Assembly: GCA_017555455.1 (NCBI GenBank)
Contig: JAFZGJ010000070.1
Span: forward strand, 1 to 64,000
Direction of reading: 5' to 3'
Source of the DNA: Lachnospiraceae bacterium
Lineage (GTDB): Bacteria > Bacillota > Clostridia > Lachnospirales > Lachnospiraceae
DNA: 64,000 nucleotides
Below, one piece after another: positions 25,408-33,326 of this stretch. Both the position numbers and the translations under genes were made by a program. The notes beneath the pieces are model-generated. The model did no database searches and was not told the DNA's origin. It was given only the letters and a program-made list of their open reading frames with translations. The first letter of the stretch is position 1, and each line of letters opens with the position of its first letter.

Positions 25408-25629
25408 ATGGGATTTCAAATTACATCAGTTAGAGATGCCAACAAGTGGTTGAAAAGCCAAGGCAGAAACGAATTAAAAATTGCAAGCAGACAGAACAGC
25501 AGAGCAGGTAGGATTTATTCCATTTCTTTAGTAATGAAAAATAGTGAAAGAAAATTAATGGAAAGAAACTCCTTAGAAGAGATTATACAGTATGCGATTA
25601 ATTATCTAAGAGTAAATCCTTGCATTTAA
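25408..25629 (+). CDS. Single DW-family small protein, 73 aa
   Basis: This is a single-domain relative of the repeats in the 21.6- and 22.9-kb proteins: it opens SVRDANKWLKSQGRNELKI and closes with a helix (SLEEIIQYAINYL). I chose ATG 25408 because AAGGGG lies eight bases upstream; GTG 25399 is an alternative. Its nearest relative is the IS-interrupted gene immediately downstream. Confidence 0.65.
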   Translation: MGFQITSVRDANKWLKSQGRNELKIASRQNSRAGRIYSISLVMKNSERKLMERNSLEEIIQYAINYLRVNPCI

Positions 25630-25634
25630 AAATA

Positions 25635-25673
25635 ATGGACATGTACCTTAATCACATTAAGGTGGCATGTCCA
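25635..25673 (+). terminator. GGACATG-family terminator hairpin 2
   Basis: ATGGACATGTACCTTAAT pairs with ATTAAGGTGGCATGTCCAT with one mismatch or bulge. It closes the 21383-25629 operon. Confidence 0.75.
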
Positions 25674-25885
25674 TCCTACTTTAAAGAAAGGTTACAGACA
25701 AAGATGAAAGTAAAAAAGTCATTTATAGAAGATATTAATAAATGGTTGGAAAATCAAGGATTTTAACAGCTAGAAATAACTTATAAATAGGACTATAAGT
25801 TACAAATTGAATATAAGATAAGGCCTGTTTTATAGCATTACTTTGATAGGAAGTATATTAAATTTTTTTAGAATGGAGTGAGTTT

Positions 25886-26386
25886 ATGAACAGGCTGGAT
25901 ACATTGTATTCAATTAATAAGTTTTCAAAATTAGTAGGAGTAACACCTCAAACACTAAGAAACTGGGAAAAAGAAGGAAAACTTATTCCAGTAAAGAAGT
26001 CAGATAATGGTTATAGATATTACTCTGAAGAACAAAGAATCCGACTTCAACATGGAAACTTAAAAGAAAGAAAGGTAATAGGTTATTGCAGAGTATCAAC
26101 ACAAAAACAGAAGGATGATTTGGAGAGACAAATAGAAAATGTAAAAACATATTGTATAGCTAATGGATATCAATTTGAAATCATCACAGACATTGGATCA
26201 GAAGATAGTTTATTAAGGGATGGATTAAATACTGCCATAGATAAGGTAGTAGCTAGTGAAGTTTCAAGTATAGTCATTCTAAAAAGAAATGTATTAGCTA
26301 ATGAAGCATTTGAATTTCTTGAAAGACTATGTATGAGATTAGGAACCATAATAGAAATAATTGATTCAACGGAAGGTGGTGATTAA
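25886..26386 (+). CDS. tnpA: IS607-type serine transposase, active-site region degenerate
   Basis: The N-terminal MerR-like HTH (INKFSKLVGVTPQTLRNWEK) is followed by a serine-recombinase domain with GYCRVSTQKQKDDLERQIE, whose Ser is the nucleophile. The normal KDRLxRFGFE block, which supplies active-site arginines, is here LKRNVLANEAFEF. The preceding GSG loop is GSEDSLLRDGL. At 166 aa it is shorter than typical (about 190-220). The protein may therefore be inactive. The gene is followed directly by tnpB. Confidence 0.8.
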   Translation: MNRLDTLYSINKFSKLVGVTPQTLRNWEKEGKLIPVKKSDNGYRYYSEEQRIRLQHGNLKERKVIGYCRVSTQKQKDDLERQIENVKTYCIANGYQFEIITDIGSEDSLLRDGLNTAIDKVVASEVSSIVILKRNVLANEAFEFLERLCMRLGTIIEIIDSTEGGD

Positions 26387-26387
26387 C

Positions 26388-27626
26388 ATGATGAGAGGAT
26401 TTTCATTCCGTCTAATTCCAACCAAGGAACAGGAAGAATACTTCTGGAAAGCATCTAATGCAGCCAGATTCATTTACAACTGGTCTCTTGCAGAAAAGAA
26501 ACGTCTGTATACAGAAGAAGGAATAAGTTTATCTGGATATGAAATGTGTAAACTTCTTACTCAGCTAAAGAAACAGCCAGAGTATCAATGGTTAAATGAA
26601 ATTCATAACAAAGTTCTCAAGAAAGCAGTCCTCGATTGTGATGATGCTTTCACTAGGATGTTTAAAGGTCAAAATAGATTTCCAAAATTCAAATCCAGAA
26701 AAAATTGTAATATATCATTTTACATTGAAACAGATATTCAGAATTGTGGTGCAGTATTACTTGAGAATGGAACAATAGAATACAAAAGTATTCCTAAAAT
26801 CAAATTCGACCACACCAACAAAGTAAAACTATCAGGCATCGGCTGGGTTCAACTTTCTAATCACGCTAAGGAATATAACCTATGGGCTTTAACAGAGAAC
26901 CTAATTACAATTTCCAATGGCAGAGTAAAATTTGATGGAGAGCACTGGAATTTAACATTTGCAGTAGATATTCCAAAACCAAAGAAACAATTAACAGATG
27001 AAATAATAGGAATCGACCTTGGAGTAAAAGACACAGCAATATGTTCCAATGAAATTGTTTATAAGAATATCAATAAGACTTCTAAGAACATCAAGAGACT
27101 AGAGAAAAGAAAGAAACGCTATCAACGTCAAATCAGTCGAAAGTATGAGATGAACAAGTTTATCAATCCAGATACAGGTAAACCCAAATTCATCAAAACC
27201 AATAACATCAAGAAGTTAGAGGCTAAGACCAAAAGAATTGACAGAAGGCTTCAAAACATCAGAAAGACATATAATCATCAAATTTCTAGAGAGATAGTAA
27301 ACAGATGTCCAAAAGCAATAGTCATGGAAAATCTGAATATTAAAGGAATGATGAAGAACAAACATCTTTCAAAAGCAATCCAACAGCAAAACCTATACCA
27401 ATTAAAAACCTTTATAAAATACAAAGCCGAGAGCCAAGGCAGTAATTTCATAGAGGTACCAAGGAATTTTAAATCAAGCCAAATCTGTAGTAAATGTGGA
27501 GCAGTACATAAGATGAATCTCAATCAAAGAACCTACATTTGTCTAGAATGTGGACACATAGAGGACCGAGATATTAATGCAGCTCATAACTTAGAAAACT
27601 ACGGAATCAGTTTATTACAAGCATAG
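26388..27626 (+). CDS. tnpB: TnpB RNA-guided nuclease
   Basis: TnpB proteins are omega-RNA-guided DNA endonucleases related to Cas12. The RuvC residues are all present: Asp in IIGIDLGVKDTA, Glu in AIVMENLNIKGM and Asp in HIEDRDINAAHNL. The zinc finger CSKCG..CLECG lies between the last two. The N-terminal HTH/wedge region (FSFRLIPTKEQEEYFWKAS) is intact. The length (412 aa) is normal. ATG 26388 lies one base after the tnpA stop with GGAAGGTGG upstream; the ORF can be extended to 26361 but this is unlikely. Confidence 0.9.
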   Translation: MMRGFSFRLIPTKEQEEYFWKASNAARFIYNWSLAEKKRLYTEEGISLSGYEMCKLLTQLKKQPEYQWLNEIHNKVLKKAVLDCDDAFTRMFKGQNRFPKFKSRKNCNISFYIETDIQNCGAVLLENGTIEYKSIPKIKFDHTNKVKLSGIGWVQLSNHAKEYNLWALTENLITISNGRVKFDGEHWNLTFAVDIPKPKKQLTDEIIGIDLGVKDTAICSNEIVYKNINKTSKNIKRLEKRKKRYQRQISRKYEMNKFINPDTGKPKFIKTNNIKKLEAKTKRIDRRLQNIRKTYNHQISREIVNRCPKAIVMENLNIKGMMKNKHLSKAIQQQNLYQLKTFIKYKAESQGSNFIEVPRNFKSSQICSKCGAVHKMNLNQRTYICLECGHIEDRDINAAHNLENYGISLLQA

Positions 27627-27842
27627 AAACAGAAGCAGTAATAAACATGTACTCGCACCGATGCGAGGAATTAAAGTCTCTGGACTACCATATCAACGCA
27701 AGTAGCATCAATAAGATGCGAACCCGGGTAGGATGAAAGAGAAACCCTAATAAAAATATTTAGAGAAAGGAAACGAGACAACTTATAATCCCTTATAACT
27801 TCCAAGAAGTTATTTCAAACAATTATAAGTTTTCTCAATCGG
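27480..27842 (+). ncRNA. Probable TnpB omega-RNA at the right end
   Basis: In TnpB elements the guide RNA overlaps the 3' end of tnpB and runs through the right end. Here the interval after the tnpB stop has compact hairpins, including CTCGCA/TGCGAG at 27650-27665 and CCGGG/CCC-type pairings near 27722-27760. The guide would be the host sequence after the right boundary, starting about 27843. The 5' end of the RNA is not defined by the sequence. Confidence 0.5.
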
Positions 27843-28030
27843 CATCAAAAATTACAGAATAATTTTATCTAAAGATGATTGTGGTCATGTATATCGCTTT
27901 CAAAGAAAGTTAATAAGTGGTGATTACACTACTTTAGATAGTAGCTCAGATATAAGGGATTGTATACAGACTATGGACAGTATTACCGGTTTAGATTATG
28001 AGGCATGTGTAGTTTGAGAGATACTTAAAA

Positions 28031-28063
28031 CATAACAGTTAAATATATTATTTATAAAATAAA
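28031..28063 (+). promoter_or_regulatory. Repeated upstream element, copy 1
   Basis: CATAACAGTTAAATATATTA followed by TTTATAAAATAAAT lies 40-70 bases before the gene at 28102. The near-identical element at 28876-28908 precedes the related gene at 28946. The two AT-rich boxes could be promoters. Confidence 0.45.
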
Positions 28064-28101
28064 TAATTAATTTTAAATTTTTAGAAAGGTAGGTATACGT
28101 T

Positions 28102-28812
28102 ATGGAAAAAGTCGTATGCGTTGAAAAGATAAGACGAATTAATGGTAAGCAGGTGACTATGCATTACACACTTCAATTTGAGAGTGGAAGAAAAGAAGTA
28201 TTAAATGCTAAACAAGTAAAAGAATTGGTAGCATCTGGTAGATACGAGTTCTTAGATCTCCAAATAGATAAGGCAGGTCGTTTGGTTAAAAAAGCAATGG
28301 ATAGAAATTATGTTAATAAAAATAGTAAATTCTACATATTAAAATCTACAGGTTATACCAATTTTGATGAGTGGAATGACTACTTAGCCAAAGAAGGTCG
28401 CATGACAATACCAGCAGATGCCTTTTTGGAAGATAGAAAAAAGGTGCTAAGAGGCATTTCAGATAAGGTAATAGCAGAAATATTGATATGCAGAGCAGCT
28501 AATAGTTATAAACTCCCATCTCAATACATCCAAAGCTTAGATGCGGATGATAAGAAAGAAGTGAAAGAGCTTGCAGAAAGAATTAAGGAATATGCCAAAT
28601 GGCTAGGTATGGATCCTGTGAAATTGGCTCATAAACTATTAAATTTCACTAATGAGTTTAATATAGAATGGTTGGACACTGTGGAAGAATATAGTGAGCC
28701 ATACATAAGAGATGAAAACGGTAAGATTCTTTATAACTTTACAGCTCCTAATGTTATGTATTGGTCTTATTGGATTAAGGTAGCCCCTAAAGTGTACTTG
28801 TGTTGGTACTAA
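28102..28812 (+). CDS. Protein with the shared KIR-type N-terminal module, 236 aa
   Basis: The N-terminal module is VVCVEKIRRINGKQVTMHYT, a KQVKELV helix, then LDLQIDKAGRLVKKAMD. The middle is charged and helical. The end is aromatic (NVMYWSYWIKVAPKVYLCWY). GAAAGG precedes the start. It is monocistronic, with a promoter-like repeat upstream and a terminator of the GGACATG family downstream. Function is unknown. Confidence 0.7.
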   Translation: MEKVVCVEKIRRINGKQVTMHYTLQFESGRKEVLNAKQVKELVASGRYEFLDLQIDKAGRLVKKAMDRNYVNKNSKFYILKSTGYTNFDEWNDYLAKEGRMTIPADAFLEDRKKVLRGISDKVIAEILICRAANSYKLPSQYIQSLDADDKKEVKELAERIKEYAKWLGMDPVKLAHKLLNFTNEFNIEWLDTVEEYSEPYIRDENGKILYNFTAPNVMYWSYWIKVAPKVYLCWY

Positions 28813-28817
28813 CAGAG

Positions 28818-28856
28818 ATGGACATGTTTATCAAGAAAATTGATAAGCATGTCCAT
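28818..28856 (+). terminator. GGACATG-family terminator hairpin 3
   Basis: ATGGACATGTTTATCAA pairs with TTGATAAGCATGTCCAT (28818-28834 with 28840-28856). Confidence 0.75.
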
Positions 28857-28875
28857 TAGTAGATATACCGATTTG

Positions 28876-28908
28876 CATACAGTTAAATATATTATTTAAG
28901 AAATAAAT
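28876..28908 (+). promoter_or_regulatory. Repeated upstream element, copy 2
   Basis: CATACAGTTAAATATATTAT plus TTAAGAAATAAATAA is almost identical to the element at 28031-28063, in the same position relative to a family member. Confidence 0.45.
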
Positions 28909-28945
28909 AAATATTTCGAATATTTTGAAAGGAATGACAAGCAGT

Positions 28946-30247
28946 ATGGAAAAAATTCTATGTATTAATAAGATAAGGGATGCTAGAGGTAATATTACTA
29001 GCTACGTATTAAAAAAGGAGAATGGAGCTGAGTTTAAAGCAACAGCCAAGCAGATAAAAGCTGAAATAACAGCTAAAAACTACGACTTTGTAAACCTCCA
29101 AATAGATAAAGCCGAAAGACTTGTAGACAAAGCTTTACCAAAACAGCAGGTACAGAAACAACAGAAACCAGTAGCACAAACAGAGAATTTCTATACATTT
29201 GATGAATTGATTAGAAATGTAGATCCTAAAGGTAGAAAAGTAAGATGCTATGATACGAACACTGGTAAATATGTTGTAGGTGAAGGAGTTGCTTTACATA
29301 CTTCAGAAGAAGAAGCTCATAACTGTATAAGAGTTTATATTGCAGAGAAAGAATCTGAAATGACAGTCAGTTTAAAACCTCTTAAAGATTTAGCAGGTTT
29401 TTGGAAAAAATATAGTGATACATTCCCTTATGAATATAGAAAAAATTGGCATAAAACAGTTGAACCTACTGAGGAAGACTATAAGCGTATAAAAGAGTTC
29501 TGTGAACAAAATGCTAAAGAATATAACTTAAAATTAAGCTTCGGAAATCATGGTTACAAAGTAGATTGTAAACCTAATCCAGCTGGTAGATATACAGTGG
29601 TAGCCATTGGAAAACCTAAAGATAGTAAATTATATAAAATCCGTGACAATCGGGAAGGCAAAGAGTATTGGAAGAGCATAGAAGATTTAGATTATAGTCC
29701 TGAAAGTAATGAATTTACAAATATAGCTGTAGTTCGTAATATAAGAAAATTTGCTAAAAACATACCAGAGGTAGAAGTAGGAGAGGTATTAAAGAAAAAA
29801 GATGCTTGCATAAATAAAATTAAGCAGGAAATTCGTAAGAATATTCAATCTTCTGGAATAACAGTTACAGAAGATGAAGTCATGGTCGGAGATTTCAAAG
29901 GCTTTGAAGAAACCTGTAAAAAAGTAGAAAAATTATGGAATACATTGGAACTTGAAGATTCCTTCAAAGATATGCTATTTGAGGCAGTAGAAGGAATAAC
30001 TGATTATGAGGAACATCCACAGACACTTTACTATGGATGTTTAGATGGAATGGAAGAGACATACTACTCTTATGATCCTGAAGATGTAAAAAGAAGTCTT
30101 GGAGCTATAATTCAGGATTGCATACATAGTATGGGAGAAGATTGTACAGAGTTAGAGGCCAAAAGAAGGGTATATGACCTGATTCGTACCAATATCAATC
30201 ATGATTTCGTGATTGATGATGACGAAGAAGACTGGGATGAAGATTAA
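28946..30247 (+). CDS. Protein with the shared KIR-type N-terminal module, 433 aa
   Basis: This is the largest member of the module family. The N-terminus reads ILCINKIRDARGNITSYVLK, KQIKAEITAKNYDFVNLQI and DKAERLVDKAL, with 41 bp identical to the gene at 23759. A Gln-rich linker follows, then about 340 residues of unknown fold with an acidic C-terminus (DDDEEDWDED). ATG 28946 is chosen over the longer TTG start because AAAGG lies at proper spacing. It is probably cytosolic. Confidence 0.7.
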   Translation: MEKILCINKIRDARGNITSYVLKKENGAEFKATAKQIKAEITAKNYDFVNLQIDKAERLVDKALPKQQVQKQQKPVAQTENFYTFDELIRNVDPKGRKVRCYDTNTGKYVVGEGVALHTSEEEAHNCIRVYIAEKESEMTVSLKPLKDLAGFWKKYSDTFPYEYRKNWHKTVEPTEEDYKRIKEFCEQNAKEYNLKLSFGNHGYKVDCKPNPAGRYTVVAIGKPKDSKLYKIRDNREGKEYWKSIEDLDYSPESNEFTNIAVVRNIRKFAKNIPEVEVGEVLKKKDACINKIKQEIRKNIQSSGITVTEDEVMVGDFKGFEETCKKVEKLWNTLELEDSFKDMLFEAVEGITDYEEHPQTLYYGCLDGMEETYYSYDPEDVKRSLGAIIQDCIHSMGEDCTELEAKRRVYDLIRTNINHDFVIDDDEEDWDED

Positions 30248-30261
30248 GCAGCAGGAAATAT

Positions 30262-30287
30262 GGACATGTCCTCGTTAGGGCATGTCC
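30262..30287 (+). terminator. GGACATG-family terminator hairpin 4
   Basis: GGACATGTCCT pairs with AGGGCATGTCC (30262-30272 with 30277-30287). An alternative start of the next ORF at 30282 would fall inside it. Confidence 0.75.
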
Positions 30288-30329
30288 GGTTCAATAAAAT
30301 TATTAAAAATTAGAAAGGAGCTCGAATTT

Positions 30330-31037
30330 ATGGGCGGTGTAGGTTTAGATGGAAGCTTTGTATCAGGAAATCCAAAACAGAAGTTAATTGAATGGAATTT
30401 TATGGACGGTGTAGAAACTAAGTTTGATCCATACGGTGGAGGTTTCGGTACAATAGATAGATTCTATGAAATTAAATTGGTAAGAAAAGGTTATAATGGT
30501 AAATTTGAATTAAATTATAAGCTTCAGGAGTGGATGAAGGAACATCCAGAATATAAGAAAAAAGATGAGATATTATCTAATTACATGGAATATTTAAACT
30601 ATGAAGATGAGATTGAAAAATGGGAAGTAGCTTATGCAGTGGATTATTCTTCTCCTCGTGGATATGAAGTAACGACATATGGTGGAAGACAGGAATTACA
30701 TATTAAAAATCTTCGTAACATACCAGAAAGTTGGATTGATAGTTTAAATCCAAGAGAAAAAGGGTATACAGTATTTGAAGTAGGTGATTACAGTGCTTTT
30801 AGAAGAGGTCATAATAAATTTAGTACTCTGCAAGAAATAGATGATGTAATAAGAAAGTATGTAGTTTTGCATCAACAGACTTACTTTATATTGAAAAATG
30901 ATTGCAGTAAGATGTATGTAGTAAAACCAAATACAAAAGTAGTAGAAAATACAAATAAAAAAACAGACTACATAGATTATTCAGTTTGCGTAAATCCAAG
31001 ATATCCAGTTTATTTTAGTGGAATAGCTGGTTGTTAA
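30330..31037 (+). CDS. Hypothetical protein, 235 aa
   Basis: Unknown family. The start at 30330 has GAAAGGAG eight bases before it; the extended start overlaps a terminator. The N-terminus is glycine-rich (GGVGLDGSFVSG, DPYGGGFGTID), and the remainder is mixed. There is no signal peptide or membrane helix. It is the last gene before the exported-protein locus. Confidence 0.7.
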   Translation: MGGVGLDGSFVSGNPKQKLIEWNFMDGVETKFDPYGGGFGTIDRFYEIKLVRKGYNGKFELNYKLQEWMKEHPEYKKKDEILSNYMEYLNYEDEIEKWEVAYAVDYSSPRGYEVTTYGGRQELHIKNLRNIPESWIDSLNPREKGYTVFEVGDYSAFRRGHNKFSTLQEIDDVIRKYVVLHQQTYFILKNDCSKMYVVKPNTKVVENTNKKTDYIDYSVCVNPRYPVYFSGIAGC

Positions 31038-31052
31038 AGATTTTATAAATAT

Positions 31053-31081
31053 GGACATGTCCTCTTAATGAGGGCGTGTCC
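31053..31081 (+). terminator. GGACATG-family terminator hairpin 5
   Basis: GGACATGTCCTC pairs with GAGGGCGTGTCC with a G-T pair (31053-31064 with 31070-31081). Confidence 0.75.
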
Positions 31082-31111
31082 AACACACTTTAGAAAGGAA
31101 ATGGTGGCATA

Positions 31112-31906
31112 ATGAAAAGAATTAGAACTTTATTAGTAACTTTAATAATGTTGGTCGGAATATTAGGTAGCAGTTTATGTGTATATGCTGAAGTTAGCTC
31201 CGATACAATGGACTTTATTAAAGAAAATGTAACAGTGGATGATTATAATAACATTGTTATCAAAGACCGGGGACTTGCAGAGTACATAACTACCAATCCT
31301 GATCTTGGAACCACTCCAATAGTCGGTCTTGAAACTAATTTATACGTAATAGATGATTTAGATGCTGATTTAGAAGATTATGTAAATAAAAGAATTGAGG
31401 CATCTCATGTTGATGAAAAGATAAATAATCTAACAGGTGATTTAAAAATAGGGGCAGACACAGAAACAGCAAGCCAGATAATAAAAGGTTTCTTGCCTGT
31501 TATCAGTACAGCATTAGGATTCGTAGTAATATTAATAACTACAGGGATGACAATATTCAGTGCTTTTGACCTTTGCTACATTGCATTCCCGGTATTCAGA
31601 AATATATGTGAAGATGCAAAACAAAATGCAGCCTTATCCGGTGGAAAAGGAAGTGCATTGGCTAAAAATAAAAATGGTGAAATTAAACATAGATTTGTTT
31701 CAGATGATGCAGTATTCGCCGTTTTATCTACAGAAACAGCTCAAACAGGCAAGAATCCATTTATAGTTTATTTTGGAAAGAGATTGATTTCTTATGTAGT
31801 GCTTGCAGTATTACTGTTTATTTTAATGACGGATAATATTACTGTATTCACTGATATTGCTATTAAAGCAGTTAGTGGTATACTTGAGATAATTCAAACA
31901 ATATAA
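31112..31906 (+). CDS. Exported multi-pass membrane protein, 264 aa
   Basis: A classical signal peptide (TLLVTLIMLVGILGSSLCVYA) is followed by an extracytoplasmic region of about 90 residues. Two or three hydrophobic segments come next: FLPVISTALGFVVILITTGM near 130, one around FDLCYIAFPVF, and one near 225-240 (YVVLAVLLFILM), with a soluble loop rich in Gly, Lys and Ala between. The layout recalls small pore or pilin-like membrane subunits of secretion systems, but I cannot assign it. It opens the envelope locus and has a GAAAGG ribosome site. Confidence 0.75.
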   Translation: MKRIRTLLVTLIMLVGILGSSLCVYAEVSSDTMDFIKENVTVDDYNNIVIKDRGLAEYITTNPDLGTTPIVGLETNLYVIDDLDADLEDYVNKRIEASHVDEKINNLTGDLKIGADTETASQIIKGFLPVISTALGFVVILITTGMTIFSAFDLCYIAFPVFRNICEDAKQNAALSGGKGSALAKNKNGEIKHRFVSDDAVFAVLSTETAQTGKNPFIVYFGKRLISYVVLAVLLFILMTDNITVFTDIAIKAVSGILEIIQTI

Positions 31907-31908
31907 TC

Positions 31909-31940
31909 GGCAAGTCTCCAACAAAGGGGACTTGCCTTTT
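31909..31940 (+). terminator. Rho-independent terminator
   Basis: GGCAAGTCTCC pairs with GGGGACTTGCC (one mismatch), followed by TTTT. Confidence 0.75.
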
Positions 31941-32066
31941 ATTTTCCTCTGCATCATAATCCTTCAAAATTTCAATCAATAAATCATTTCAAATTTGCTT
32001 ACATTCAAAATTCCCAGCGGTATAATTTTCAAAGAAAATTGAAAAGTAAAGGAGCTGTGAGCGAGT

Positions 32067-32627
32067 ATGTATTATCAGGATATAATTTGTAGTCTTTCTT
32101 CTAATAAGGAAGAGAAATTGATTTTTGGCGAGTATATCATTGAAAAGAAACTCCGTGAGGTTGTTGGTGGCATTCCAATCTATGATATAGAGGTTACAAG
32201 TTTGAATGATGGAACATCTGAAAGATTTGAAACACTTCATGATTTAGATATTTATTGTTTAAATAACATGGAATCTCATGGACTGAAACGTTGTATTAAC
32301 TGTGGAACAGTAACTAATCAGGATTACTACTATCACAACGAAGATGACGTAACCCTGTGTGATATTGGCTGTTTAACAAACTATATGAACAATTCCTATG
32401 GCATCGGAAATTGGTATTTTGCATCAATGCTTTTGGATAATCCGGATTTAGGTAAAGGAATGCTTTTAGTAAAAGCTACAGATACAGATAATGTGGATGT
32501 AGTACTTAATGGAATCTCTTGGAGATATCTGGATGTTCAACTAATACATAACCATTTTTCAGAAGACAGTGATTTGAATGATGAAACAATGGAAGATATT
32601 TTTGCAGACCAGGATTTCGGCATTTAG
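32067..32627 (+). CDS. Zinc-finger-like protein, 186 aa
   Basis: Residues about 76-105 contain CINCG, then CDIGC after 19 residues, a CxxC..CxxxC arrangement typical of a treble-clef or zinc-ribbon knuckle. The rest has no recognised fold, and the C-terminus is acidic. AAAGGAG precedes the start. It is cytosolic. A nucleic-acid or protein-binding role is possible. Confidence 0.65.
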   Translation: MYYQDIICSLSSNKEEKLIFGEYIIEKKLREVVGGIPIYDIEVTSLNDGTSERFETLHDLDIYCLNNMESHGLKRCINCGTVTNQDYYYHNEDDVTLCDIGCLTNYMNNSYGIGNWYFASMLLDNPDLGKGMLLVKATDTDNVDVVLNGISWRYLDVQLIHNHFSEDSDLNDETMEDIFADQDFGI

Positions 32628-32727
32628 ATTAGATAAGGTAAATTCTTTTTTTTTTATTTTTGTTGTTGAAAATCAATGCATTCAACTATTTATGGTGCGA
32701 AGACCATAATATCATTTCCTTTTTAAG

Positions 32728-32762
32728 AGTAGGCATAACTTCGGTTGTGTCTACTTTTTTTA
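32728..32762 (+). terminator. Strong terminator with TTCG tetraloop
   Basis: A 12-pair stem (32728-32739 with 32744-32755, one G-T pair) closes on a stable TTCG loop and runs into eight Ts. Confidence 0.9.
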
Positions 32763-32840
32763 ATGTATAAAAACAATCTGGCAGAATCCTTAAAGCCTCG
32801 TTATAATATCCTCCAAATTAAAGTAGAAGGAGGGTAACAT

Positions 32841-33239
32841 TTGGTATTAGTAGATGACTATGATAAAAGAACGGGTGAGCATTTTAGCCTTTATTTAGAG
32901 ACTTTTCCTATTAAAATTTATGATTTTGATTTATCAACCATTTTAGACACTGCATATGACAGGATGATTGATACTTGGTGTGATTCCATTAAGTGCATTG
33001 ATTATAAAAATGTGTTTAAATCTTTGGCTTTAGGAAATACCCTGTGGATCATTGATATAAATGGTGATGAATACGAACTAAATCGTGACAAACTTGCTAA
33101 AGGTATAGGAAAAGCACTGAAACGATATGGGAAGGATGAAATGTTGGATTTCAAGCATAGATTAAATTCACCTTGTTTTTCCAATGTCCTTTGTGACCAC
33201 ATCATCCAATTAGCGGTATTCGGAAAGATAGTTTATTGA
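32841..33239 (+). CDS. Hypothetical protein with TTG start, 132 aa
   Basis: The frame starts at TTG 32841, six bases after a perfect GAAGGAGGG site, so TTG initiation is well supported. The sequence is unknown, soluble and contains ALGNTLWIIDINGDEYELNRD. No export signal. It sits alone between a terminator and the next promoter region. Confidence 0.7.
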   Translation: MVLVDDYDKRTGEHFSLYLETFPIKIYDFDLSTILDTAYDRMIDTWCDSIKCIDYKNVFKSLALGNTLWIIDINGDEYELNRDKLAKGIGKALKRYGKDEMLDFKHRLNSPCFSNVLCDHIIQLAVFGKIVY

Positions 33240-33287
33240 CATTATTCATTAAAAAATTACTTCCTTTAAATAGATTTAAAGGTCTGT

Positions 33288-33300
33288 TATAGTCCAAGTA
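33288..33300 (+). repeat. Third TATAGTCCAAGTA box
   Basis: The same 13-mer core occurs at 13104. Here it is about 27 bases before a gene start, which supports a promoter or operator role. Confidence 0.4.
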
Positions 33301-33326
33301 CTTTTAAAGGAAAGGAGAAATTGAAT

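Larger units (their letters stand above)
25760..27842 (+). mobile_element. IS607-family insertion sequence, about 2083 bp
   Basis: Boundaries are set by restoring the disrupted gene: GG at 25758-25759 on the left and GG at 27841-27842 on the right, the dinucleotide core expected of IS607-type serine transposases. It carries tnpA and tnpB. The left end has TAACTTATA/TATAAGTTA arms (25777-25785 with 25794-25802). The right end has related AACTTATAA words (27780-27788, 27823-27831) and an ATAACTTC/GAAGTTAT hairpin (27795-27813), probable transposase sites. There is no terminal inverted repeat or target duplication, as is usual for the family. Confidence 0.85.
25704..28017 (+). pseudogene. DW-family small gene interrupted by the IS607-type element
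   Basis: The left fragment (25704-25759) encodes MKVKKSFIEDINKWLENQ followed by GG. The right fragment (27841-28017) begins with GG. Joining at one GG restores an uninterrupted 76-codon frame that continues NQGIKNYRIILSKDD and ends YEACVV, aligning over its length with the 73-aa protein at 25408 (DANKWLKSQG..). The gene had its own ribosome site (GAAAGG). The reading frame is otherwise intact, so the insertion is likely recent. Confidence 0.8.
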
